Source: an uncultured Clostridia bacterium (GTDB lineage Bacteria; Bacillota; Clostridia; Oscillospirales; Oscillospiraceae). From it: a DNA stretch of 6,086 nucleotides. A program made the translations under genes and the position numbers. The notes beneath the pieces were generated by a model. That model did not search any database and was not told the origin of the DNA. It saw nothing but the letters and a program-made list of their open reading frames with translations. The stretch is taken from the NCBI GenBank assembly GCA_946060825.1, contig CAMGPO010000077.1:1-6086 (forward strand), in the 5' to 3' direction. This document shows positions 1-6,086 of this stretch, piece after piece (positions within the stretch are counted from its first letter, which is position 1; each line of letters begins with the position of its first letter).

Positions 1-549
1 ATCGCCGTCAGTCTGGGCATCCCCCTCGGACAGGTCGCAGAGGCCCTGCGCACCACGAAAGGGGTGCGGGGCCGCATCGAGGTCGTTCCCACGCCGGGGC
101 AGGATTTCACCGTACTCATCGACTACGCCCACACGCCGGACGCTCTGGAAAACATCCTGCGCTCGGTGCGGGGCTTTTGCAAGGGCCGCCTCATCGCCGT
201 ATTCGGCTGCGGCGGCGACCGGGATCCCATCAAGCGGCCCATCATGGGCCGGATCGGCCTCGAGAACGCCGATTTCGTCGTCTTTACCTCGGACAATCCC
301 CGGACGGAGGATCCAAACGCCATTCTGGCGGACATTCTCCAGGGTGCGAAGGGAACGGCGACACCCTACTACGTCGAGGAAAACAGAAGGAAGGCCATCC
401 GCTGGGCCATGGACCACGCCGGGAAGGACGATATCATCGTCCTCGCGGGTAAGGGCCATGAGACCTATCAGGTCCTGGGAAAAGAGAAGACCCATCTGGA
501 CGAGCGGGAAGAGGTCGCTGCCCACCTGCTGGAAATGAAGGAGAAATAG
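1..549 (+). CDS. murE: UDP-MurNAc-tripeptide ligase MurE, meso-DAP type (3' part, 5' end cut by window)
   Basis: Cytoplasmic ATP-dependent Mur ligase that adds the third residue of the peptidoglycan stem peptide to UDP-MurNAc-L-Ala-D-Glu. The reading frame is open from the first base, so only the C-terminal 182 residues are present; a GTG at 64 lies inside the conserved domain and is not a start. Visible motifs, numbered from the window edge: GVRGRIE (21-27), the Mur C-domain signature DYAHTPDAL (41-49), FGCGGDRDPIKRP (68-80), SDNPRTEDP (97-105) and AGKGHE (149-154). In characterised MurE enzymes DNPR marks the meso-diaminopimelate-adding type, whereas lysine-adding enzymes differ here, so meso-DAP is the likely substrate. 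The ATP-binding central domain and N-terminal domain lie upstream of the window. The stop is one base before murF, whose ribosome binding site sits in the last murE codons, suggesting coupled translation. Family assignment is very secure; substrate is inferred from the motif. Confidence 0.96.
   Translation: MAVSLGIPLGQVAEALRTTKGVRGRIEVVPTPGQDFTVLIDYAHTPDALENILRSVRGFCKGRLIAVFGCGGDRDPIKRPIMGRIGLENADFVVFTSDNPRTEDPNAILADILQGAKGTATPYYVEENRRKAIRWAMDHAGKDDIIVLAGKGHETYQVLGKEKTHLDEREEVAAHLLEMKEK
538..543 (+). promoter_or_regulatory. murF ribosome binding site inside the murE end
   Basis: AAGGAG lies seven bases before the murF ATG at 551 and is formed by the final sense codons of murE. Placement inside the upstream gene implies that ribosomes finishing murE help initiation of murF. 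Confidence 0.75.
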
Positions 550-550
550 T

Positions 551-1921
551 ATGGAGCTGACACTGAAACAGATCGCGGAATGGACCCGGGGGCGCGTTGC
601 GCCGGAATTCGCGGACATAGCCATTACCGGCGTCACCACGGATTCCCGGGACGCAAAGGCAGGAGAACTGTTTGTCCCTCTGGCAGGAGAGACCTTTGAC
701 GGACATGACTATATCAGCTCCGCCATGCACAACTGTGCGGCGACGCTTTCGGAGCGGCAGCTCGATCCGTCCGTACCGGCGGTCTATGTCTCCGATACCC
801 TGCGGGCTCTGGGCGATATCGGCCGCGGCTACCGCAAGTCTCTGTCCATGACCGTCGTGGGAATCACCGGCAGTGTCGGCAAGACCACCACGAAGGAGAT
901 GACCGGTCTGGTGCTGGCCTCCAAGTTCCGCACCGCCAAGACCGATAAGAATTTCAACAACAACATCGGCCTGCCCCGTTCGATTCTGCGGATCGAGCCG
1001 GATTGCGAGGTGGCCGTTCTGGAGATGGGCATGAACCACTTTGGCGAGATGGCCTATCTGACCTCTATCGCCCTGCCGGATGTGGTGGTCATCACCAACA
1101 TCGGCACGGCCCACATCGAGTACCTCGGCAGCCGGGAGGGCATCCTCCAGGCCAAGCTGGAGATTACCGAGGGTATGCACAAGGGCGGTACGCTGGTACT
1201 CAACGGCGACGAACCCCTGCTCTGGAACCTCAAGGGGACGCTGCCCTACCGGATGGTCTACTTCGGCATTGAGAATCCGGACTGCGACCTGCGGGCCCGG
1301 GAGATCGTGGTCCAGGGCGACTGCACCAGCTTCCACGTGGAGGGCCTGCGCAACGAGTTCGAGGTCTTCCTGCCGGCTCCCGGCCGCCACAACATCTACA
1401 ACGCTCTGGCGGCCCTGACCGTGGGCACCCTCTTTGAGGTGGAGCCGGGTAAGATGCAGTCGGCTATCGCCGAGTTCCACAACACCGGCAATCGCCAGCG
1501 GATTTTTGAAAAGAGCGGCTTCACGATCATCGACGACAGCTACAACGCTGGTCCCGAGTCCATGGAGGCCGCCCTCCGGGTTCTGGCGGATCACGCCTGC
1601 AGCGGCCGCCGGATTGCCGTCCTCGGTGATATGCTGGAGCTGGGCAACTGCTCCATGGCCGAGCACTACAAGGTCGGCCGTCTGGCCGCCGTCAGCGCGG
1701 ATCTGCTGTTCACTTATGGCAGCAATGCCGAGCGGATGGTCACCGGCGCCATCACCGGCGGCATGCCGGCCAACTGCGTCTATCACTTTGACAGCCACGA
1801 GCAGATGGCCCGGATGCTCCGCAACCGTGCCAGGGCCGGCGACCTGCTCCTTTTCAAGGGCAGCCACGGTATGCGCATGGATCATGTGCTGGAGCTCTTC
1901 CTGAGTCCGGAGCAGAAATAA
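551..1921 (+). CDS. murF: UDP-MurNAc-tripeptide--D-Ala-D-Ala ligase MurF
   Basis: Last cytoplasmic Mur ligase: joins the D-Ala-D-Ala dipeptide to UDP-MurNAc-tripeptide with ATP, giving the pentapeptide precursor used by MraY. At 456 residues it has the normal MurF length. The N-terminal uridine-nucleotide domain shows TTDSR (29-33) and LFVPLAGETFDGHDYI (40-55). The ATP-binding central domain has the P-loop TGSVGKTTTKE (106-116), LEMGMNHFGEM (157-167), TNIGTAHIEYLGS (182-194), a lysine at 202 in the position expected for the metal-bridging carbamylated lysine, and NGDEP (218-222). The C-terminal domain begins near GRHNIYNALAA (278-288) and has DDSYNAGPESM (328-338), LGDMLELG (358-365) and FKGSHGMRM (435-443). 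The ATG at 551 has AAGGAG seven bases upstream and starts the typical N-terminal fold, so the start is firm. The murE-murF gap is one base. Nothing appears broken or missing. LGDMLELG and FKGSHGMRM separate it from MurC, MurD and MurE. Confidence 0.97.
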   Translation: MELTLKQIAEWTRGRVAPEFADIAITGVTTDSRDAKAGELFVPLAGETFDGHDYISSAMHNCAATLSERQLDPSVPAVYVSDTLRALGDIGRGYRKSLSMTVVGITGSVGKTTTKEMTGLVLASKFRTAKTDKNFNNNIGLPRSILRIEPDCEVAVLEMGMNHFGEMAYLTSIALPDVVVITNIGTAHIEYLGSREGILQAKLEITEGMHKGGTLVLNGDEPLLWNLKGTLPYRMVYFGIENPDCDLRAREIVVQGDCTSFHVEGLRNEFEVFLPAPGRHNIYNALAALTVGTLFEVEPGKMQSAIAEFHNTGNRQRIFEKSGFTIIDDSYNAGPESMEAALRVLADHACSGRRIAVLGDMLELGNCSMAEHYKVGRLAAVSADLLFTYGSNAERMVTGAITGGMPANCVYHFDSHEQMARMLRNRARAGDLLLFKGSHGMRMDHVLELFLSPEQK

Positions 1922-1940
1922 AAGCTGGGGGAAACTGACT

Positions 1941-2918
1941 ATGTGGATTCCGATTACGATGCTCTGCGCCTTTGTTCTGGGCGTGCTGCTAGGAAAAGTG
2001 TTTGTCCCGATGCTGCGGGCCCTCAAGGCCGGCCAGTCCATCCGGGAGATCGGCCCCAAGTGGCACAGCGGTAAGCAGGGTACGCCCACCATGGGCGGCA
2101 TCATCTTCATCTGCGCCTCGGCCCTCTGCCTGCTGACGGGCATCCGAGGCATGCTGGCAGGCGATCTGGAGCATCTGTTTGTGTTCCTGCTGGCCCTGGC
2201 TTTCGGCGCCATCGGCTTCGTGGATGACTTTGTCAAGGTCAAGCTGAAGCGCAACCTGGGCCTGACGGCCCTGCAGAAGCTGGTGCTCCAGCTGGCTGTG
2301 GCGGCCCTATTTCTGCTTGCCCTACGCTGGCACGGCAGCCTGACCGATGACCTCTATGTTCCGTTCTTCAACGTGACCTTCCACGTCAACTGGGTGGTCT
2401 ACCTGATCTTCGCCGTCTTTGTCATCGTCGGCTGCGTCAACGCCGTCAACCTGACTGACGGCATCGACGGCCTCGCCTCCGGCGTGACGATCCCTGTGAT
2501 GCTCTACTTCACGGCCATCGCCATGGCCTACGGCAAGATGAACCTGGCCCTGTTCCCGGCGGCTCTGGCGGGCGGACTCTTCGCCTTCCTCTGCTATAAC
2601 TTCCACCCGGCCCAGGTCTTTATGGGCGACACCGGCTCCCTCTTCCTGGGCGGCGCGGTCTGCGGCATGGCCTTTGCGCTGGACATGCCTCTGGTGCTGA
2701 TCCCGGTCGGCTTCATCTACATCCTGGAGACGGTCTCCGTCATCCTGCAGGTCGGCTATTTCAAGCTGACCCACGGCAAGCGCATCTTCAAAATGACGCC
2801 GATCCACCACCACTTCGAGATGTGCGGCTGGAAGGAAGAGAAGATCTTCGGCGTCTTCGTCTCCGTCACCGCCATTCTCTGCCTGCTGACCTACCTCGGC
2901 ACCGCAGGAAGATTCTGA
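1941..2918 (+). CDS. mraY: Phospho-N-acetylmuramoyl-pentapeptide transferase MraY
   Basis: Polytopic membrane enzyme that transfers phospho-MurNAc-pentapeptide from UDP to undecaprenyl phosphate, forming lipid I on the cytoplasmic face. Length 325 residues, close to the Bacillus form and shorter than the roughly 360-residue proteobacterial form. Signatures: KWHSGKQGTPTMGG (40-53), the paired aspartates D95/D96 in GFVDDFVK, NAVNLTDGIDGLASG (167-181), FMGDTGSLFLGG (227-238) with D230, and the histidine cluster TPIHHHFE (286-293). These acidic and histidine residues form the Mg- and nucleotide-binding site in known MraY structures. About ten hydrophobic segments can be traced, for example near 4-25, 78-94, 151-168, 203-218 and 302-320. 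The ATG at 1941 is preceded by GGGGGAA, weaker than the GGAGG sites of murG and ftsQ, after a 19-base spacer. The next gene is SEDS rather than the often-seen murD. Family identity is very secure. Confidence 0.97.
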   Translation: MWIPITMLCAFVLGVLLGKVFVPMLRALKAGQSIREIGPKWHSGKQGTPTMGGIIFICASALCLLTGIRGMLAGDLEHLFVFLLALAFGAIGFVDDFVKVKLKRNLGLTALQKLVLQLAVAALFLLALRWHGSLTDDLYVPFFNVTFHVNWVVYLIFAVFVIVGCVNAVNLTDGIDGLASGVTIPVMLYFTAIAMAYGKMNLALFPAALAGGLFAFLCYNFHPAQVFMGDTGSLFLGGAVCGMAFALDMPLVLIPVGFIYILETVSVILQVGYFKLTHGKRIFKMTPIHHHFEMCGWKEEKIFGVFVSVTAILCLLTYLGTAGRF

Positions 2919-2923
2919 GCGCT

Positions 2924-2956
2924 CCGGACATACACTGGTAGGGAAAGGGGGTCCGG
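2924..2956 (+). repeat. Small inverted repeat flanking the ftsW ribosome binding site
   Basis: CCGGAC at 2924-2929 is the exact reverse complement of GTCCGG at 2951-2956, leaving a 21-base loop that contains the AAAGGGG ribosome binding site of ftsW. The six-pair GC-rich stem could fold in the mRNA and affect access to the site, but there is no U-tract, so it is not a terminator. The stem is short, one arm overlaps a self-complementary TCCGGA, and chance occurrence is quite possible in GC-rich DNA. Confidence 0.3.
2944..2951 (+). promoter_or_regulatory. ftsW ribosome binding site supporting a GTG start
   Basis: AAAGGGGG lies eight bases before the GTG at 2960. The next in-frame ATG, at 3020, is preceded by GATGAACGCGGG, a much poorer match, so this site decides in favour of the GTG. 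Confidence 0.6.
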
Positions 2957-2959
2957 CAA

Positions 2960-4108
2960 GTGAAGGAATCAAAGCTGACGCAGAACCAGACGCAGAAGGT
3001 GATCGTCGATGAACGCGGGATGCTGGACGTCCCCTATCTGGTTCTGACCCTGCTGCTGGTGGCCATCGGCCTGGTGATGCTCTTCTCGGCCAGCTATGCC
3101 TCCGCCATCAGCGATGGCCTGTCTCCCACCCACTACTTCATCCGCCAGGGCGGCTTTGCCGTCGTGGGCGTCATTGTGATGCTCCTGGTCAGCCGCGTCA
3201 ACTATCAGATGTGGCGCTTTCTGGCCTTCTGGGTCCTCGGCGGGGCGATTTTGCTGCTCATCGCCGTGGCCATCCCCGGTATCGGCGTCAGCCATAACGG
3301 CGCCCGGCGCTGGATCCGCATCGGCGTGGAGTTCCAGCCCTCGGAGTTCGCCAAGCTGGGTGTGGTGCTGACCTTTGCGGCCGTCATGTCCGTCTACCGC
3401 GACAAAATGAAGACCTTCCGCTACGGCGTGTTGCCCTTTGCGGCTATTCTGGTTGTCATCGCGGTACTGCTCTATCTGGAGCCTCATATGTCGGCCACCG
3501 TCATCATCCTGATGGTGGGCGCAATCATGATGTTCCTCGGCGGCACCCGGCTGCGCTGGTTCGCCCTTGGCGCGGCGGCGGGCGTGCTTCTGGTCTTCGT
3601 CTATTTGTCCACAAAGGGCTACGCCAGCGACCGCATCATGGCCTGGCGGGACCCAACCCAATATGCCCGGGATGAGGGCTATCAGATCATCCAGTCCCTC
3701 TATGCCATCGGCTCCGGCGGCCTCTTCGGCCTCGGCTTTGGCCGCAGCCGGCAGAAGTACCTCTATCTCCCGGAGCCGGAGAACGACTACCTCTTCGCCA
3801 TCGCCTGCGAGGAGCTGGGGCTGGTGGGGGCGCTGCTGATTCTGCTGCTTTTCGTCCTGCTGATTGTCCGGGGCTACTGGATTGCCCTCCACGCCCGGGA
3901 CCGCTTCGGCTCCCTGCTGGTGTCCGGCCTGACGACGCTGCTGGCCCTGCAGGTCTTTTTCAACATCGGCGTCGTCACCAATTTCCTGCCGGCGACGGGC
4001 ATCTCCCTGCCGTTCTTCTCCTATGGCGGCACGGCTCTGGTGCTGCAGCTGGCGGAAATGGGCATCGTTCTCAGCGTTTCCCGGTGGAATACCACGCAGC
4101 TCATCTGA
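2960..4108 (+). CDS. ftsW: SEDS-family peptidoglycan glycosyltransferase FtsW (SpoVE-like)
   Basis: Integral membrane lipid II polymerase of the SEDS family, acting with a class B PBP at the division septum. The 382-residue product has a cytoplasmic N-terminus of about 24 residues and about ten hydrophobic segments, for example near 25-46, 61-79, 155-172, 287-304 and 354-375. Family signatures: SHNGARRWI (111-119), FQPSEFAKL (125-133), LEPHMSAT (173-180), QSLYAIGSGGLFGLGFGRS (245-263), the extracellular motif LPEPENDYLFA (270-280), whose D276 matches the catalytic aspartate of the HTDFIF motif in other SEDS proteins, and PATGISLPFFSYGGT (344-358). Start chosen as GTG at 2960 with AAAGGGGG eight bases upstream; an ATG at 3020 (residue 21) would remove only part of the cytoplasmic tail. 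The dcw position points to FtsW; in endospore formers the same slot can hold SpoVE. RodA is less likely because of context. Family is certain, exact paralogue less so. Confidence 0.93.
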   Translation: MKESKLTQNQTQKVIVDERGMLDVPYLVLTLLLVAIGLVMLFSASYASAISDGLSPTHYFIRQGGFAVVGVIVMLLVSRVNYQMWRFLAFWVLGGAILLLIAVAIPGIGVSHNGARRWIRIGVEFQPSEFAKLGVVLTFAAVMSVYRDKMKTFRYGVLPFAAILVVIAVLLYLEPHMSATVIILMVGAIMMFLGGTRLRWFALGAAAGVLLVFVYLSTKGYASDRIMAWRDPTQYARDEGYQIIQSLYAIGSGGLFGLGFGRSRQKYLYLPEPENDYLFAIACEELGLVGALLILLLFVLLIVRGYWIALHARDRFGSLLVSGLTTLLALQVFFNIGVVTNFLPATGISLPFFSYGGTALVLQLAEMGIVLSVSRWNTTQLI

Positions 4109-4126
4109 ACATCTGGAGGAGTTTTC

Positions 4127-5254
4127 ATGCGAATCATCTTTACCTGCGGCGGAACCGCGGGCCATATCAACCCGGCCATCGCCCTGGCCAAACTGTTCCG
4201 GGAGCGGCAGAAGGACTGCGAGATCCTGTTCATCGGCGCGAAGGGCGGCATGGAGGAGCGGCTGGTGCCCCGGGAGGGCTTCCGGCTGGAGACGCTGACC
4301 ATTTCCAACTTCCAGCGCCGCATCAACTGGAACAACATCAGGCACAACCTTGTCGCGGCCAAAAACGTCGTGACCTCGGCGCGGACGGCCCGGGCTATCA
4401 TCCGGGAATTCCGGCCCGACGCCATCGTCGGCATGGGCGGCTACGCCAGCTATCCCGCCATGAAGCAGGGGACGAAGCTGGGCATCCCCACCCTTGTTCA
4501 CGAGGCCAATGCAGTCCCGGGCCTGACGACCAAAATGGTGGCCGACCGGGTGGACAGAATCATGGTGGCCTTTGACGAGAGCCGCGCCCACTACAAAAAT
4601 CAGGACCGGGTGGTGACCGTAGGTATGCCGGTCCGCTCCGAGTTTGTCCACGGCGACAAGGAGGCCATGAAGCAGAAGCTGGGCTACGCCGGCAAGACAC
4701 TGGTCGTCTCCTCCTGGGGCAGCCTGGGCGCCCGGGATATGAACCGCCAGATGGTGGACTTTCTTGCTCTGGAAGCGCAGGAGAAGCCTTTCTGCCATGT
4801 CCACGGTACGGGCAAAGGCTCCTGGGCTTGGATGCCGCAGGCCGTGGCCGACGCGGGCGTGGATCTGGAGAAGAATCCGCAGATCGAGCTGCGGGAGTAC
4901 ATCTACAATATGCAGGAGCTGATGGTGGCGGCGGACCTGGTCATCTCCCGGGCGGGCGCATCCTCCCTCAACGAGATCGCGGCCTCCGGTACGCCCAGCA
5001 TCATCGTGCCCTCGCCCAACGTGACAGACAACCATCAGGAGAAGAACGCGAGAATCCTGGAGCAGCGCGGCGGTGCTGTAGTGATCCGCGAGTCGGAGTC
5101 CAGCGGCAAGCTGCTCTATGAGACGGCCAAATCCATCCTCGCCGACTCCAGACGGGCAGAGGAGATGGGTAAGGCGGCCCGCAGCGCGGCAGTGCTGGAT
5201 TCGGCAGAACGGATCTACGACCTGATCCTGAAGACCGTGGAGGAAAAGGTATGA
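4127..5254 (+). CDS. murG: UDP-GlcNAc--lipid I N-acetylglucosaminyltransferase MurG
   Basis: Peripheral membrane GT-B glycosyltransferase that adds GlcNAc from UDP-GlcNAc to lipid I, making lipid II on the cytoplasmic face. Length 375 residues, normal for MurG. The N-domain carries the glycine loop CGGTAGHINPAIAL (7-20) with H13, MGGYAS (103-108) and HEANAVPG (125-132). The C-domain has WGSLGARDMN (187-196), SRAGASSLNEIAASG (264-278), in which E273 is placed to bind the UDP ribose, and DNHQEKNA (301-308). Two loop positions differ from the E. coli enzyme: alanine for glycine in GGTAGH, and tryptophan 187 where GGS is usual. I believe both occur in clostridial MurG proteins, but this was not checked. 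The ATG at 4127 follows a strong TGGAGGAG at 4114-4121, 18 bases after the ftsW stop. The stop overlaps the ftsQ start by four bases. Identity is very secure. Confidence 0.96.
   Translation: MRIIFTCGGTAGHINPAIALAKLFRERQKDCEILFIGAKGGMEERLVPREGFRLETLTISNFQRRINWNNIRHNLVAAKNVVTSARTARAIIREFRPDAIVGMGGYASYPAMKQGTKLGIPTLVHEANAVPGLTTKMVADRVDRIMVAFDESRAHYKNQDRVVTVGMPVRSEFVHGDKEAMKQKLGYAGKTLVVSSWGSLGARDMNRQMVDFLALEAQEKPFCHVHGTGKGSWAWMPQAVADAGVDLEKNPQIELREYIYNMQELMVAADLVISRAGASSLNEIAASGTPSIIVPSPNVTDNHQEKNARILEQRGGAVVIRESESSGKLLYETAKSILADSRRAEEMGKAARSAAVLDSAERIYDLILKTVEEKV
5239..5243 (+). promoter_or_regulatory. ftsQ ribosome binding site inside murG
   Basis: GGAGG lies seven bases before the ftsQ ATG at 5251, within the last codons of murG. 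Together with the ATGA stop/start overlap it fixes the ftsQ start and suggests translational coupling to murG. Confidence 0.8.
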
Positions 5255-6024
5255 CAAAGAAACGGAGAAAAGCGCCCCACAGCCCGACGCCGCCCCGGCG
5301 GACAGGCTTTTGGTTCCGCTTCCTGACCATGGCGGCCGTGGTGCTGGCGGTGGTCTGCTGCATGACCCTGTTTTTCCAGGTGCGGGAGATTCACGTGACC
5401 GGCAACCACCTCTATACGGCGGAGCAGATTGTCGACGCCTGCGGCATCAGCCGCGGCGACAACCTGGTGACCATCAAGAAGGCCAACGCGGCCAGCCTCA
5501 TCATGTCCAGCCTGCCCTTTGTGGAGAGTGTCCACATCGAACGGAGCCTGCCCGACACGGTGGAGATCACCGTGACCGAGTCTGACGTGACCTTCGCCAT
5601 CCGGGCCCAGAACGAGACCTACTACCTGATGAATACCCAGGGCAAGATTTTACAGGAAATTCAGACGGCCAACGCCCCCGACTATCCCAACGTGGAGGGC
5701 CTGACCGTGACCGAGCCGACGACCGGTGCGGTGATCTACGTGCCGGAGGAGGAAACCGAGAGCAAGGAAGCTGCCCTCTCTCTGATGCAGCTTCTCACCG
5801 ATTACGGCATTGCCGGTGCCGTCCGACAGATCGACGTTGACAAGCCCTATGACCTGCGGCTCTATTACGGCGGCCAGTATGAGGTTTTGCTTGGCGCCGC
5901 CGACAATCTGGACTATAAGATTGAGTATCTGGTGGCGGTGCTGCAGGAACTGGGGGAGGACAAGTCCGGTATCATCGATCTGACCTTTGAGGAAGAAAAA
6001 ACTGCCAGATTCCAGCCGTACTGA
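5251..6024 (+). CDS. ftsQ: Cell division protein FtsQ/DivIB
   Basis: Bitopic division protein that bridges the cytoplasmic and extracytoplasmic parts of the divisome through FtsL and FtsB/DivIC. The 257-residue product has a basic, proline-containing cytoplasmic tail (1-19, with KKRRK at 3-7 and RR at 16-17), one membrane segment near 20-42, then a POTRA domain near 43-112 (VREIHVTGNHLYT, ISRGDNLVTI, LPFVESVHIERSLPDTVEITVTES). A FtsQ/DivIB beta domain follows, recognisable from YYLMNTQGKIL (114-124), DYPNVEGL (134-141) and the terminal IIDLTFEEEKTARFQPY (241-257). The start is set by GGAGG seven bases upstream and by the four-base overlap with murG. The family is poorly conserved, so the call rests on domain order, short motifs and dcw position. 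In Firmicutes the name divIB is often used. No truncation is seen; a C-terminal extension like the one in some DivIB proteins is absent. Confidence 0.9.
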   Translation: MTKKRRKAPHSPTPPRRTGFWFRFLTMAAVVLAVVCCMTLFFQVREIHVTGNHLYTAEQIVDACGISRGDNLVTIKKANAASLIMSSLPFVESVHIERSLPDTVEITVTESDVTFAIRAQNETYYLMNTQGKILQEIQTANAPDYPNVEGLTVTEPTTGAVIYVPEEETESKEAALSLMQLLTDYGIAGAVRQIDVDKPYDLRLYYGGQYEVLLGAADNLDYKIEYLVAVLQELGEDKSGIIDLTFEEEKTARFQPY

Positions 6025-6045
6025 TTTCGCGGCCTGCAAGGAAAT

Positions 6046-6080
6046 CTGCGAAAATCTAAGATTTTGTATTGACCTCGCAG
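6046..6080 (+). repeat. Nested dyads in the AT-rich region after ftsQ
   Basis: CTGCGA at 6046-6051 is the exact reverse complement of TCGCAG at 6075-6080. Between them sits a perfect AT-rich palindrome, AAAATCT-A-AGATTTT, at 6051-6065. With a one-base centre this palindrome is better read as a possible DNA-binding site than as an RNA hairpin. It is not followed by a T-run and is not a clear terminator. Role unknown; chance is possible because AT-rich DNA readily yields such dyads. Confidence 0.3.
6069..6074 (+). promoter_or_regulatory. Possible -35 box of a promoter for the gene after ftsQ
   Basis: TTGACC matches five of six positions of the sigma-A type -35 consensus TTGACA and sits in the only AT-rich intergenic stretch of the window. 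With a usual 16-18 base spacer the -10 box would fall at about 6091-6098, just beyond the window, so the promoter cannot be confirmed. In many Firmicutes dcw clusters ftsZ follows ftsQ/divIB and has its own promoter, which makes the reading plausible. Confidence 0.3.
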
Positions 6081-6086
6081 GAATTT

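Noticed and set aside
64..549. A short separate gene starting at the GTG at 64.
   Set aside because: The frame is open back to base 1 and the upstream residues continue the MurE fold, so the GTG is an internal valine codon.
1922..1940. Spacer between murF and mraY as a promoter or regulatory region.
   Set aside because: Nineteen bases hold only a modest GGGGGAA ribosome binding site; no promoter boxes are visible.
434..2254. A 606-codon open frame on the minus strand opposite murE, murF and mraY.
   Set aside because: Same cause as the other long antisense frame; no domain is seen, and it crosses three well-supported genes.
2322..2972. A 216-codon minus-strand frame opposite mraY.
   Set aside because: Low-complexity, acidic and Gln-rich translation antisense to conserved MraY motifs.
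2969..5257. A 762-codon open frame on the minus strand opposite ftsW and murG.
   Set aside because: It is an antisense shadow of two certain genes, caused by G/C-rich third codon positions that remove stops on the other strand. Its translation is full of His, Gln, Asp and Gly with no recognisable domain.
6023..6046. GATTTC/GAAATC inverted repeat just after the ftsQ stop as a terminator.
   Set aside because: The stem is only six mostly A-T pairs with a 12-base loop and no following T-run.

Overview
The window is a stretch of a bacterial chromosome carrying part of the dcw (division and cell wall) cluster. Six genes lie head to tail on the plus strand: the 3' end of murE, then complete murF, mraY, ftsW (SpoVE-like SEDS gene), murG and ftsQ/divIB. 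They fill the window except for short spacers and a 62-base AT-rich tail. No RNA genes, mobile elements, CRISPR arrays or phage genes were seen.

Organism: the DNA is GC-rich with strong G/C preference at third codon positions. Ribosome binding sites are mostly good GGAGG-type sites. The murE-murF-mraY order, a short MraY close to 325 residues, an 'ENDYLF' SEDS signature, a 'GGTAGH' MurG loop and a small DivIB-type FtsQ all fit a GC-rich Clostridia lineage (Firmicutes), plausibly Oscillospiraceae/Ruminococcaceae. That assignment is inference from memory of the families, not a search. The DNPR motif in MurE indicates meso-diaminopimelate peptidoglycan.

Layout: murE ends one base before murF, whose Shine-Dalgarno lies inside murE. 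A 19-base spacer leads to mraY. A 41-base spacer follows, the longest inside the run and the place where murD stands in Bacillus-type clusters, leading to a GTG-started ftsW. An 18-base spacer with a strong ribosome binding site precedes murG. murG overlaps ftsQ by four bases (ATGA). After ftsQ the composition changes abruptly to an AT-rich stretch with small dyads and a TTGACC that may be the -35 box of a downstream promoter (ftsZ is the usual next gene, but it is outside the window).

How the genes work together: MurE and MurF finish the UDP-MurNAc-pentapeptide in the cytoplasm. MraY loads it on undecaprenyl phosphate to make lipid I, and MurG adds GlcNAc to make lipid II. The SEDS glycosyltransferase FtsW polymerises lipid II at the septum, and FtsQ/DivIB is a scaffold of the division complex. 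Tight spacing suggests one transcript with coupled translation.

I found no convincing new biological system. The points worth checking are the absence of murD, murC and murB from their common positions, a small inverted repeat around the ftsW ribosome binding site, and the nested dyads with a possible promoter at the right edge.
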